From Peribacillus kribbensis DSM 17871 (GTDB taxonomy: Bacteria; Bacillota; Bacilli; Bacillales; DSM-1321): a stretch of 64,000 bases of DNA. Every line of letters begins with the position of its first letter. Position 1 is the stretch's first letter. The translations under genes and the position numbers were made by a program. Of this stretch, positions 46,182 through 55,281 are shown piece after piece. Below the pieces are notes generated by a model, which saw only the letters and a program-made list of their open reading frames with translations, made no database searches and was not told where the DNA came from. The stretch is from the NCBI RefSeq assembly GCF_000430765.1, contig NZ_AUMQ01000030.1, positions 1-64,000 on the forward strand, read 5' to 3'.

Positions 46182-47405
46182 TTATAGATAGAAGTCATAT
46201 TTTTCATACTGCTTCAAAAGGCCGCGCATTTTCTCGCTGTCCTGGCCGAAGAAGAAGATGGTCCCGTAATGGTTCCCGAAGCCGACTCGTTCTGCAACCT
46301 TTGAGGTGACAGGAATGAACATATCGTGACGCTCAAAATATGGATTGGATTTGAGCTCCTCAGGTACATTAAGCTTTTCGATCAGTTTTACGCGGGGATA
46401 TACCATCAGGCTTCCGGCATAGCCTTTTGCAGACGTAACCTCCTCAGGGAAGAAATCCTGGAGCTCCTCCTGGGCAGTCTCGGGATCGCTGCAGAGGATT
46501 TGTGCCTGAAAAGCGCTGAAGCCGTAAGCGCGTTCAATTAATTCAAAAATGTGTCCGCCCGGAACCCGTGCGGCAACTTCGCCAAAGTTAAGCGTACCGT
46601 CAGCTGCGATGAAATATTCGGGGTGAATCACTCCATACTTAATTTCAAAAGCATCGACAAGCTTCTGCACCTCCTGGTGGATTTGCGGCCGCCACTCTTC
46701 AAGGGCCGGGGAGGCTGGAATGAAGTTGGAATGGCCAAGCTGGACATATTCCGTAATATTTAAGAACATGATTTTTCCTTCATGGATAAAGGCTTCGCAG
46801 GAGAATTCCTGGCCATCAAGATGGCTTTCCATCAAACATGGAAACTCCTGCTCGCTCATTAAATCAATATCATGCGCATCGCGGATTAGACGGTGTCCTA
46901 CAGTTCCAGCCTTATTGAGAGGCTTAACATGGATGGGATCATTCACATCCCCGTCCATTTTAATCAAGGCTTCATTCATTCGCTTTAAAAAGCGGAACAC
47001 ATCGTCTTTCGTGTAGGCCTCTTCGAAAACTCCGACTCTTATGCCGGCCATCTGTGCCTTGCGCTTCATCAGACCTTTATCTCTTAAGAGAAGTGAACGA
47101 TTGAAAATCCGGGGATCGTCATTTAAATAAGCGTTTACAGCCCCCGCCCATTCTACGGTCTCCTCATAAATCGGTACAGCCACCTTTGTATTTAAAGCTG
47201 CAAGCTTTTCTGAGAGTTCAATGGAGCGCTCATTCAGCTGCTCAAAATCCCAGGGTATGAACTGGATCCCATTCTTATCCGCAAACTCCTGGAAGCTTGG
47301 AGGGCCTACAACCACGTATGGCCTGTCCAGTTTATCGATTGCCTCGATAGCGGGCAGACTCCACCCGAGTATTGCCGTTACTTTTCCATCCTGATTATTT
47401 GCCAT
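46182..47405 (-). CDS. ATP-grasp ligase, BacD-like branch
   Basis: 407 residues. Pre-ATP-grasp N-terminal domain (AILGWSLPAIEAIDKLDRPYVVV), central ATP-grasp with KPLNKAGTVGHRLI and ESHLDGQEFSCEAFI, and the metal-binding strand LNFGEVAARVPGG (275-284). The C-terminal lobe ends in GNHYGTIFFFGQDSEKMRGLL. ATP-grasp enzymes of this branch activate a carboxylate as acyl phosphate and join it to an amine (BacD/YwfE-type amino acid ligases, carnosine synthase). First gene of a minus-strand cluster with two papain-motif proteins. A TATAAT lies at 47451-47456 on this strand. Substrates unknown. Confidence 0.87.
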   Translation of the reverse strand: MANNQDGKVTAILGWSLPAIEAIDKLDRPYVVVGPPSFQEFADKNGIQFIPWDFEQLNERSIELSEKLAALNTKVAVPIYEETVEWAGAVNAYLNDDPRIFNRSLLLRDKGLMKRKAQMAGIRVGVFEEAYTKDDVFRFLKRMNEALIKMDGDVNDPIHVKPLNKAGTVGHRLIRDAHDIDLMSEQEFPCLMESHLDGQEFSCEAFIHEGKIMFLNITEYVQLGHSNFIPASPALEEWRPQIHQEVQKLVDAFEIKYGVIHPEYFIAADGTLNFGEVAARVPGGHIFELIERAYGFSAFQAQILCSDPETAQEELQDFFPEEVTSAKGYAGSLMVYPRVKLIEKLNVPEELKSNPYFERHDMFIPVTSKVAERVGFGNHYGTIFFFGQDSEKMRGLLKQYEKYDFYL

Positions 47406-47561
47406 CCCACAGTCCCTGCCTTTTTATAAAGTAAAAGATAGATAACGAGGATTATATTTCCTTTTTTTCTAAATTCTAAACTTCAAAATGTAAGAGGTTT
47501 ACTTTTTGGATATAAAAGGTATGTAAAAAGTGAAAAAACATTTTAAGGAGTGCACCTTACT

Positions 47562-48125
47562 ATGGCCGATTGGTATGCGAAGCTTAGGGAATACTTTCCG
47601 GAAAGAGAGATGAAATCAGAGCAGCAGATGCTGCAGCTATTTGCAGATAATGAAACATATAAGCGTGATGCAGGGCCGGAATATGTACTGATTTATCAGG
47701 AAAAGGAAGATTTTATTTTTGTGGATTATATTCTGATCAGCGGGCGATACCGGGGAAACGGGATGGGCAGTTCCCTGATCAGCCGTTTAAAAAAGAAAAA
47801 TAAACCCATCCTGCTGGAAGTAGAACCAGAGAATGACACAGATAAGGATTCCAAAAAACGGATCCAGTTTTATGAACGCAACGGCTTTAAACGGGCAGGC
47901 ACCATTCTGTATCAGCGGAGGCATGTGATAACCGATGAACTGAATGACATGGAAATTTATTGCTGGGCACCCCAGAGAAAAAGCGAGGAATGGATTTATT
48001 CGAAAATGAGAGAGATATATTCGGAGATACATTGCCATAAAGCAGAAGAGGTATACGGGAAAAAAATGCAGCCTGCGTCAGAGGTATTATCCTTTAAGAC
48101 TGACAGGTACAAGATAGCTAAATAA
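47562..48125 (+). CDS. GNAT-family N-acetyltransferase
   Basis: 187 residues. The acetyl-CoA loop is seen in ISGRYRGNGMGSSLISRLKKK, and RIQFYERNGFKRAG is the usual C-terminal GNAT signature. The tail of about 70 residues after the GNAT core is extra and lysine-rich. ATG 47562 is preferred to GTG 47550, which overlaps the AAGGAG SD. Divergent from the ATP-grasp gene, so a shared regulator or pathway is possible but unproven. Confidence 0.82.
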   Translation: MADWYAKLREYFPEREMKSEQQMLQLFADNETYKRDAGPEYVLIYQEKEDFIFVDYILISGRYRGNGMGSSLISRLKKKNKPILLEVEPENDTDKDSKKRIQFYERNGFKRAGTILYQRRHVITDELNDMEIYCWAPQRKSEEWIYSKMREIYSEIHCHKAEEVYGKKMQPASEVLSFKTDRYKIAK

Positions 48126-48210
48126 TGTAAGCGTTTGCCATTTGTGAAGAAGCTGTAAAACCCATTAAATAACTGAACAATAGGACTGCAGGCGAGGTTA
48201 TGCAAACAGC

Positions 48211-48241
48211 AAAAAAGGATCCAGCATGAGGATCCTTTTTT
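48211..48241. terminator. Bidirectional terminator
   Basis: AAAAAAGGATCC / GGATCCTTTTTT, perfectly symmetrical, between converging genes. Confidence 0.92.
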
Positions 48242-48257
48242 GCTGCCATCCAGTTTT

Positions 48258-49163
48258 TTAGTTTTGTTCCTCTGGGATTATCCCATCCATAACAGGCGCA
48301 TGCACCTCGATCCATTCCTCCGTTAGAGGATGCGGAAACCTCAGGTTCCAGGCATGAAGAGCCTGCCGGGGAAGTATGGGCCTGCCTCCGTATAAGACAT
48401 CCCCTGCAAGAGGGTGCCCGATAAAGCTTAAATGCACCCGGATTTGATGGGTCCTGCCTGTATCGAGCCGGCACTTGACAAGCGTCATATTTTTTTCCGG
48501 GAAGAGCTTAACCACCTCATAATGGGTAACTGCATCTTTTCCTGAAGCAGAAACCCGCCTTCTTGAACCATGATGGCGGTCACTCCCGATTTTCTCTTTG
48601 ATGGTACCCTGCTTTTTTTTCATAAGACCGTGCACCAGGGCAAGGTAGGTCCGTTTCACTTCTCTTTTTTCCAGCTGCTGGTCGAGAATAGCAGCTGATA
48701 AACGATCCTTTGCGAATAATATGGCTCCAGTCGTATCTTTATCCAGTCTATGAATGTGAAAGGGAAGGATGGGTTCACCTTTCATCATCAAGTAAAAGGC
48801 AGCTGCGTTCTGCAGCGAGTTTTTGTCTCCCGGCTGGGAGGGATGCGTATCCATACCTGCCGGTTTATTTAGAACAAGCACAAAATCGTCCTCATACAGA
48901 ACATCTATGTCCATAAATTCAGCAAAATCGGGGGGCTGCTCTGAATAGAAAAGAGGGAGCTGAATGATGTCACCTGGTGAAAGAGGGGCTTCCCATCCTT
49001 CTGTACGCCCCTTAATTCCGGCGGTCCTGGACATCCTCCATTCGTGGACCAATTTCTTAGGTGCATGCCAGTCATCCTGGAAGAGATGATTCAGTGTGAT
49101 GCCCGCCCATTTTTTGGGCACTGTTATTTCGAGTATCGGGCCTTTTTTTACTGCCTTTATCAT
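48258..49163 (-). CDS. RluA/RluD-family pseudouridine synthase
   Basis: 301 residues. Converts specific uridines in rRNA or tRNA to pseudouridine. The catalytic motif is intact: FHIHRLDKDTTGAILFAKD with Asp in HRLDxxTSG. Also present are YLALVHG, HYEVVKLF and CRLDTGRTHQIRVHLSFIGHPLAGDVLYGG. The N-terminal S4-like region is partly degenerate. The RNA target cannot be assigned among RluD/YjbO/YhcT-like paralogues. Confidence 0.92.
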   Translation of the reverse strand: MIKAVKKGPILEITVPKKWAGITLNHLFQDDWHAPKKLVHEWRMSRTAGIKGRTEGWEAPLSPGDIIQLPLFYSEQPPDFAEFMDIDVLYEDDFVLVLNKPAGMDTHPSQPGDKNSLQNAAAFYLMMKGEPILPFHIHRLDKDTTGAILFAKDRLSAAILDQQLEKREVKRTYLALVHGLMKKKQGTIKEKIGSDRHHGSRRRVSASGKDAVTHYEVVKLFPEKNMTLVKCRLDTGRTHQIRVHLSFIGHPLAGDVLYGGRPILPRQALHAWNLRFPHPLTEEWIEVHAPVMDGIIPEEQN

Positions 49164-49351
49164 GCTGCCGCTCCTTTCCTGAACAAGTCAATAAATAACC
49201 AGATATATACCAGGTTTTAGAGTCTATTTGACTATAAAATTCCCATGTGGTTTAAATTTCCACCCTACTTTTGAATGGTTTTATGTTATCCTGAAAAAAG
49301 GAATCTTAATATACAGAAAAAACAGGAATATGCTTAAGGGTGGTTTTTTTC

Positions 49352-49771
49352 GTGAGAGTGGTTTATGCTTCTACGACTGAACAGGAACAGGAAATTGCTG
49401 AACTTGTCCAATTTTTTTATGAATCAGTTTTCCCGCTTTATTTTACCAAAAAAGACATTATGAAGTTTAAAGAGATGGGTGTTTTACAGACGACGACAAA
49501 GACATATGATTATTTCGGTACCTTGAAAGATGCTTTTCATGTAATGACCAGCTTGAATGTCATTTTGACAGTCCTTGAAAAAAAGAGAATGAACCTGGAT
49601 AACCTGGATTGTGCTGAAGACCGTTTGGAGGAGCTTTTTTTTACCAATGCCAGTCTGCTGAATAAGTACGGAATCTATTTTCCGCTTTCCTTCGATCAAT
49701 TCAGCTATTTACATAATCCAGCAAAAGATTTGAATTTATTCACTGCTCCTGCTAATCAGCTGCTTATTTGA
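49352..49771 (+). CDS. yhcU: YhcU-family protein
   Basis: 139 residues from GTG 49352, which lies 8 bases after AAGGGTGG; the in-frame GTG 49340 overlaps that SD. N-terminal MRVVYASTTEQEQEIAELV, then mixed alpha/beta (YFTKKDIMKFKEMGVLQ). Matches the uncharacterised YhcU (DUF5365) family of Bacillus. No catalytic motif is evident. Confidence 0.8.
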   Translation: MRVVYASTTEQEQEIAELVQFFYESVFPLYFTKKDIMKFKEMGVLQTTTKTYDYFGTLKDAFHVMTSLNVILTVLEKKRMNLDNLDCAEDRLEELFFTNASLLNKYGIYFPLSFDQFSYLHNPAKDLNLFTAPANQLLI

Positions 49772-49796
49772 CATGATAAATAGACACGGAACTTTA

Positions 49797-49830
49797 AAGG
49801 CGTCCTGCCGTGCAGGGCGTCTTTTTTTTT
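49797..49830 (+). terminator. Terminator of yhcU
   Basis: GGCGTCCTGC / GCAGGGCGTC with G-T wobbles and T10. Confidence 0.85.
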
Positions 49831-49961
49831 GTCATTGTAAGATCAGGCCGAAAGAGGATGGAAGGTCATATTCTATGTATGAATGATAGTACGAAACTGA
49901 GTCAATAAAAAACGCTTTAAAGGAAAGTCTAATTATAGTATGGATGCCATCTTTTTGCATA

Positions 49962-49987
49962 GTTTTAATCATCCCTGCAGGGGGTAT
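49962..49987 (+). promoter_or_regulatory. Predicted sigma-B promoter
   Basis: GTTTTA (49962-49967), 14 bases, GGGTAT (49982-49987). It is close to the sigma-B consensus GTTTAA-N14-GGGTAT and lies 47 bases before the next start codon. Confidence 0.55.
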
Positions 49988-50033
49988 TTAATGTATTTAT
50001 GAAGAACTTTAAAGATTTAAGGGGAGAAAAATA

Positions 50034-51575
50034 ATGAATGAGCTTGATTTGCATAAATTTGAAAAAAAGCTGATTATACGAAATATAAAGTTAGAGGATA
50101 TAGATGAAATCCTGGAAATGCAGCAGCTGTGTTTTCCTGGAATGACTCCATGGAAGCGGGAGCACCTGGAAAGTCACCTGGATTTATTTCAGGAAGGGCA
50201 GTTCTGTGCGGAATTCGAGGGCAAAATTATTGGATCCTGCTCCAGCCTGGTTATTAACTTTGATGAATATGATGACCGCCATACATGGGATGATATCACC
50301 GACAACGGATATATTACCAACCATAACCCAGACGGATATAATCTGTATGGCATCGAAGTCATGGTCCATCCGGATTTCCGCAGGATGAAGATCGGCCACC
50401 GGCTGTACGAAGCGAGAAAAGAACTTGCAAGACAGTTGAATCTGAAGAGCATCATCATCGGAGGAAGAATTCCTAATTACCACAAATTTGCTGCTGAATA
50501 TACCCCGCGGGAATATGTTCAGGAAGTCATCCTTCATAAAATTTATGATCCTGTGCTGTCCTTCCAGCTCCTCAATGAATTCAGACTGATGAGGATCAAT
50601 CCCAATTACCTGCCTGACGACAAGCAATCCGGGAAATATGCGACATTGATGGAATGGAACAATATTGACTATCACCCGAAAACAAACAGATTCTTCAAGA
50701 CATCGCAGCCTGTCAGGATCTGTGTGGTGCAGTACATGATGCGCCAGATTGAATCCTTTGATGATTTTGCGAACCAGGTAGAATATTTTACGGATGTAGC
50801 TTCAGATGCGGGTGCCGATTTTGCTGTTTTTCCAGAAATATTTACCACCCAGCTTATGTCCTTCCTCAGCGAAAAAACGCCGAGCATGGCGGTAAGGAAA
50901 ATCACGGAGTATACAGAGCAGTATATTGAATTGTTCACAGATCTCGCAGTAAGGTATAACGTTAATATTATCGGCGGCTCCCATTTTGTCATGGAGGACG
51001 ATGATAATATCTATAATATCGGCTATCTCTTCAGAAGAGACGGAACCATTGAGAAACAATATAAAATTCATATTACACCGAACGAAAGAAAGTGGTGGGG
51101 AATCAGCCCTGGAGACGAAGTCAAGGTATTTGACACCGACTGCGGAAAGATTGCCATCCAAATCTGCTACGATATCGAGTTTCCGGAGCTTGCCCGCATC
51201 GCTACAGACATGGGGGCGAAGATTATCTTCACGCCATTCAACACGGAGGACCGGCAGGGATATCTGCGCGTGCGATACTGCGCCCAGGCCAGGGCAGTGG
51301 AAAATCAGATTTATACCGTCATTTCCGGGACGGTCGGAAATCTGCCGCAAACAGAAAATATGGATATTCAATATGCCCAATCGGGAATCTTTGCTCCTTC
51401 AGACTTTGAATTTGCAAGAGATGGCATTGTCGGGGAGACCAATCCGAATATTGAAATGGTGATGATTGGGGATGTTGATCTTGAGATCCTCCGCCGCCAG
51501 CGCCAGTCTGGAACAGTCAATCAGTTGAAAGACCGCCGCCATGATGTGTATAAAGTTCAGTATAAAAAGAAATGA
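50034..51575 (+). CDS. GNAT acetyltransferase fused to carbon-nitrogen hydrolase
   Basis: 513 residues. N-terminal GNAT domain (about 14-190, with MVHPDFRRMKIGHRLYEARK), then a nitrilase-superfamily domain (about 225-500). The catalytic Glu-Lys-Cys triad is complete: Glu268 (FPEIFT), Lys344 (KIHITPNER) and Cys378 (IQICYDIEFPEL). The fusion is known in Bacillaceae; substrates are not established. Acetylation and hydrolysis of one amide or amine would be consistent. RBS AAGGGGAG 7 bases upstream. A sigma-B-like promoter suggests stress control. Confidence 0.93.
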   Translation: MNELDLHKFEKKLIIRNIKLEDIDEILEMQQLCFPGMTPWKREHLESHLDLFQEGQFCAEFEGKIIGSCSSLVINFDEYDDRHTWDDITDNGYITNHNPDGYNLYGIEVMVHPDFRRMKIGHRLYEARKELARQLNLKSIIIGGRIPNYHKFAAEYTPREYVQEVILHKIYDPVLSFQLLNEFRLMRINPNYLPDDKQSGKYATLMEWNNIDYHPKTNRFFKTSQPVRICVVQYMMRQIESFDDFANQVEYFTDVASDAGADFAVFPEIFTTQLMSFLSEKTPSMAVRKITEYTEQYIELFTDLAVRYNVNIIGGSHFVMEDDDNIYNIGYLFRRDGTIEKQYKIHITPNERKWWGISPGDEVKVFDTDCGKIAIQICYDIEFPELARIATDMGAKIIFTPFNTEDRQGYLRVRYCAQARAVENQIYTVISGTVGNLPQTENMDIQYAQSGIFAPSDFEFARDGIVGETNPNIEMVMIGDVDLEILRRQRQSGTVNQLKDRRHDVYKVQYKKK

Positions 51576-51716
51576 CCGGCTGGGAAGGGTGGATTCCACC
51601 ATTCTTCCTGGCATTCTAATTTCTTTCCTTTTTTAAGGGGTTTCTGCTTTATCAAATGAGCACTTATATAGGATAATAGACAATATGAAAACGATTTATA
51701 CTGGGAGATGATTTGG

Positions 51717-53453
51717 ATGGATTACAAAACAACAGCTTCGCAATGGGAGACCTTTTCTGGACTGGACGAGGAAATAAAAGGTGAGCTTGCAATCCTAAAG
51801 GAAAACGAGAAAAGCTTGGAGGATGCCTTCTATAAGAACCTGGAATTCGGCACAGGAGGCATGAGAGGGGAAATCGGAGCCGGGACAAACCGAATGAATA
51901 TCTATACGGTCCGCAAAGCCACTGAAGGACTTTCCCGTTATATCGCTTCTTTTGGGGACGAAGCGAAAAAAAGGGGAGTTGTCATTGCGTATGATTCCAG
52001 ACGCAAGTCTCCCGAATTTGCCATGGAGGCAGCCAAAACCCTGGCTACCAACGAAATTCAGGTATATTTATTTGACAGCCTCAGACCGACACCTGAACTT
52101 TCTTTTGCAGTCAGGGAATTGAATGCCTATGCAGGCATCGTGGTGACGGCCAGCCACAATCCTCCGGAATATAACGGATACAAAGTATACGGGCCGGATG
52201 GAGCCCAGCTGCCGCCGCTTCAAGCTGATGAAGTCATCCGCCATGTAAACAGCATTGAAAATGAATTGACCATTTCGGTGAAAGAAGAGTCAGGGCTTAA
52301 GGAAGCAGGGCTGATTAAAATCGTGGGCAGCGAGCTGGACGAAGCTTATAATCAGAAACTGATGACCATCTCTCAGAATCCAGAGCTCGCAAAAAAATCA
52401 GATATCAAAATTGTATTTACACCGCTTCACGGAACTGCGAACCTGCCAGTACGGAGAGGACTTGAATCTATGGGCTTTAAGAATGTCTACATTGTGGACG
52501 AGCAGGCAGAGCCGGATTCAAACTTTTCCACAGTGGCCTCTCCTAATCCTGAAGAGCATGCAGCATTTGAACTGGCGATCAAAAAAGGCAAAGACGTGGA
52601 TGCGGATATCCTCATTGCGACAGATCCGGATGCTGACCGCCTTGGGGTTGCAGTAAAGGATGAGAGCGGGGAATACAAGGTTTTGACAGGAAATCAGACC
52701 GGCGCCATCCTTCTGGAATACCTGCTTTCCCAAAAGCAGGAAAAAGGCACTCTCCCTGCCAATGGCATTGTTTTGAAAACCATCGTGACCTCAGATCTCG
52801 GCAAGGCTATTGCTGAAGCCTATGGAATGGCCTCCGAGGATGTCCTGACCGGCTTCAAATTCATCGCTGAAAAAATCAAAGGCTATGAGGAAACAAAAGA
52901 TCACAGCTTCCTTTTTGGATATGAGGAAAGCTATGGCTATTTAATCAGTGATTTTGCGAGAGACAAAGACGCTGTCCAGGCCGTCCTGTTTGCCGCGGAA
53001 GTGGCCGCGTTTTATAAAGAGCAGGGAATGACGATGTACCAAGCCCTCCTGCAGATATTTGAAAAGTATGGAACATTCCTTGAGGGACTTCGTTCACTGA
53101 CATTGAAAGGAAAAGACGGGGCACAGCAGATCCAGGAGATTTTATCCTCTTTCCGCCAGAGCCCGCCAGAGGAACTGATCGGCCTCAAGGTAACGGCTAT
53201 GGAGGATTATAAGCAGAGCCTGCGTTATGATCTTGAGAACAAGACAGAAGATGAAATCCACCTTCCGAAGTCCAATGTACTGAAATACTTCCTGGAAGAC
53301 GGATCATGGATCTGCCTAAGACCTTCGGGCACTGAACCAAAGATCAAATTCTACTTTGGTGTGAAAGACTCATCCAGGGCAGCAGCAGAAGAAAAGATAA
53401 AAGAGCTCGAAAGCGCATTTATCGGCCTTCCTGCAATCTCCCGCTATCTATAA
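51717..53453 (+). CDS. pgcA: Alpha-phosphoglucomutase PgcA
   Basis: 578 residues. Interconverts glucose-6-phosphate and glucose-1-phosphate for UDP-glucose, wall teichoic acid and glycolipid synthesis. The phosphoserine is Ser146 in [14 protein letters not shown]. The metal loop is [10 protein letters not shown], the sugar-binding loop GYEESYGY, and the phosphate-binding end [16 protein letters not shown] 51717 chosen for GGAG 9 bases upstream; the ATG at 51708 overlaps the SD. Confidence 0.95.
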   Translation: MDYKTTASQWETFSGLDEEIKGELAILKENEKSLEDAFYKNLEFGTGGMRGEIGAGTNRMNIYTVRKATEGLSRYIASFGDEAKKRGVVIAYDSRRKSPEFAMEAAKTLATNEIQVYLFDSLRPTPELSFAVRELNAYAGIVVTASHNPPEYNGYKVYGPDGAQLPPLQADEVIRHVNSIENELTISVKEESGLKEAGLIKIVGSELDEAYNQKLMTISQNPELAKKSDIKIVFTPLHGTANLPVRRGLESMGFKNVYIVDEQAEPDSNFSTVASPNPEEHAAFELAIKKGKDVDADILIATDPDADRLGVAVKDESGEYKVLTGNQTGAILLEYLLSQKQEKGTLPANGIVLKTIVTSDLGKAIAEAYGMASEDVLTGFKFIAEKIKGYEETKDHSFLFGYEESYGYLISDFARDKDAVQAVLFAAEVAAFYKEQGMTMYQALLQIFEKYGTFLEGLRSLTLKGKDGAQQIQEILSSFRQSPPEELIGLKVTAMEDYKQSLRYDLENKTEDEIHLPKSNVLKYFLEDGSWICLRPSGTEPKIKFYFGVKDSSRAAAEEKIKELESAFIGLPAISRYL

Positions 53454-53457
53454 AATG

Positions 53458-53492
53458 AAACTCAGCTGGCTCCGGTCCAGCTGAGTTTTTTT
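53458..53492 (+). terminator. Terminator of pgcA
   Basis: AAACTCAGCTGG / CCAGCTGAGTTT with T7. Confidence 0.92.
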
Positions 53493-53583
53493 AAATTGGC
53501 TTTCCTTCGCAAACGAGGCATAAGGGAGTGCCAACTCATTTATATGAAGCAGCTTAAGCTCGGATGCCGAAGAAGCATGAAGA

Positions 53584-53823
53584 TCACCCGTATAAAGCAA
53601 TGGAGCCGGTTAACTGCGCTGAAGCATGATCAATATATCTCAGCAGCCCGTAAAGGTGCTTTTCAATAATGGAATAATCCTTCTCAAAATGGTAGGAGTG
53701 AAGGAACATCTCAATTTTCTTGGATAAAAATTGATCCTTGGTCCTCACCATCAAAATAAGGAGATTATCCCACTCAGATCGGTGAGTATAATACAAAGCA
53801 CGATCATAATCCACTTTACCCAT
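53584..53823 (-). CDS. yhdB: YhdB-like small protein
   Basis: 79 residues from ATG 53823 with GGAGG 6-7 bases upstream; the frame stays open for another 65 codons upstream but without coding character. Sequence MGKVDYDRALYYTHRSEWDN followed by LLILMVRTKDQFLSKKIEMF fits Bacillus YhdB, a small helical protein of unknown function encoded near spoVR, as here. Confidence 0.75.
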   Translation of the reverse strand: MGKVDYDRALYYTHRSEWDNLLILMVRTKDQFLSKKIEMFLHSYHFEKDYSIIEKHLYGLLRYIDHASAQLTGSIALYG

Positions 53824-54117
53824 GTTGGTTCCTCCTTTAAAGGAGTTGTTACTAGTGTATGCGGTTGTTTGCAATGCTTTCACAGAAAATGTTGACATCC
53901 CGGCAAAAGGGCATTGCTTATTTTTGGCTGAGTAGAATGGCTGCTGGCAGGGAATTTTAATGACTGGATGGCCGGGAGATACCAATATGTGTGCATGTAT
54001 GTGTGCATGGGGCGGCATTTGGAATTAGGTATGAAGACGGTATTTGAAATGGTTCGGCAGGAGAAGCTGTCCGAAAGGCCCTCGCATACGGACAGCTTTT
54101 AGGGTTCAAAGTTGTCC
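53824..54117. other. Intergenic region upstream of yhdB
   Basis: Promoter side of yhdB. A hairpin AGCTGTCCG / CGGACAGCT followed by TTTT (about 54064-54101) looks like a plus-strand terminator with no gene assigned to it. No convincing gene. Confidence 0.5.
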
Positions 54118-55231
54118 AAATGAGGCCATATGCGGTAGCCACCCCGTCTTATGCTAGTCGGAAGGCTGCTTTACAAAGAGTCGTGTTTTTAAAAAAGCTA
54201 TACATCATCCTGCTTTACATTTGTTTTATTCGAAAAGCACCGTTCTCCGCTTTTAGGGTTATCCAGCTCCGAACTGAGACCCTCGAGCATAAGCCAATCA
54301 GTCCATGGGAAGGAGGGCGCTTCCCACGGCCCGCTCATCTTATGCTTTTCAGGTCTCTGCTTTTCAATAATTGTTATTAAAATGAAAATAATCTAATGTA
54401 CATCCTGCTGCGTACTTGTCCGCTTTTGAAAAGCACCGTTCTCCGCTTTTAGGGTTATCCAGCTGCGAACTGCCTCCCTCCCGTCATAAGCCAGGCTGTC
54501 TATGGGAAGGAAAAGCACTTCCCATAGCCACCCCGTCTTATGCTAGTCGGAAGGCTGCTTTTCAAAGAGTCGTGTTTTTAAAAAAGCTATACATCATCCT
54601 GCTTTACATTTGTTTTATTCGAAAAGCACCGTTCTCCGCTTTTAGGTATCCAGCTCCAAGCTGACACCTTCGGTCATAAGCCAATCGCCACTTAAAGGCA
54701 AAAAGCGCCTTTTAGTGCCGCTTGTCTTATGCCTGTCAGGTGTCTGCCTTCCTCTTAGGTTAATTTCCTAATGGTTTTCAGCAGCATTATTCTTCTGACT
54801 AGTAACATTAGGAAGGCACCGCTTTCCGCTTTTAGTGGTATTATCCAGCTGCGAACTGCCTCCCTCCCGTCATAAGCCAGGCTGTCTATGGGAAGGAAAA
54901 GCACTTCCCATAGCCACCCCGTCTTATGCTAGTCGGAAGGCTGCTTTTCAAAGAGTCGTGTTTTTAAAAAAGCTATACATCATCCTGCTTTACATTTGTT
55001 TTATTCGAAAAGCACCGTTCTCCGCTTTTAGGTATCCAGCTCCAAGCTGACACCTTCGGTCATAAGCCAATCGCCACTTAAAGGCAAAAAGCGCCTTTTA
55101 GTGCCGCTTGTCTTATGCCTGTCAGGTGTCTGCCTTCCTCTTAGGTTAATTTCCTAATGGTTTTCAGCAGCATTATTCTTCTGACTAGTAACATTAGGAA
55201 GGCACCGCTTTCCGCTTTTAGTGGTATTATC
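54118..55231 (+). repeat. Cluster of family B hairpin repeats
   Basis: About seven full or partial copies of a 130-150 base element. Each runs AAAGCACCGTTCTCCGCTTT (or GCACCGCTTTCCGCTTTTAG), ATCCAGCT, CATAAGCC, an internal hairpin (TGGGAAG / CTTCCCA, or CACTTAAAGGC / GCGCCTTTTAGTG), CTTATGC and TCTGC. Outer arms are self-complementary (GAGACC / GGTCTC; GACACCT / AGGTGTC). ORFs inside are repeats of each other and lack SDs. An inverted copy is nested in the element at 40774-41097. Confidence 0.85.
54455..55226 (+). repeat. Exact 386-bp tandem duplication
   Basis: 54455-54840 is repeated at 54841-55226 with no difference that I can find by eye. Each unit carries two family B hairpins. The perfect identity points to a very recent duplication or an assembly artefact. 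The second copy ends about 50 bases before the spoVR start. Confidence 0.9.
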
Positions 55232-55243
55232 TCTATCTTTTCA

Positions 55244-55251
55244 CATACATT
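55244..55251 (+). promoter_or_regulatory. Possible sigma-E -10 of spoVR
   Basis: CATACATT, identical to the prkA element and to the sigma-E -10 consensus, 30 bases before the chosen start. The -35 would fall at GTATTAT (about 55224-55230), at the very edge of the repeat cluster. spoVR belongs to the sigma-E regulon in B. subtilis. Confidence 0.5.
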
Positions 55252-55281
55252 GTGGTAAGGAGAGAAGAGGGGGAGAGGCTG

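Noticed and set aside
46076-46207. 44 extra N-terminal codons on papain-motif paralogue 1
   Set aside because: No SD for the distal ATG and no similarity to the paralogue there; GGAGG supports 46075.
53957-54030. Short plus-strand frame starting near 53959 with Cys/Met-rich product
   Set aside because: Weak SD and a TGTGTGCATG simple repeat; reads like chance.
54120-55050. ORFs of 86, 82 and 71 codons in the repeat cluster
   Set aside because: They repeat one another through the repeat units and have no SD; family B is non-coding.
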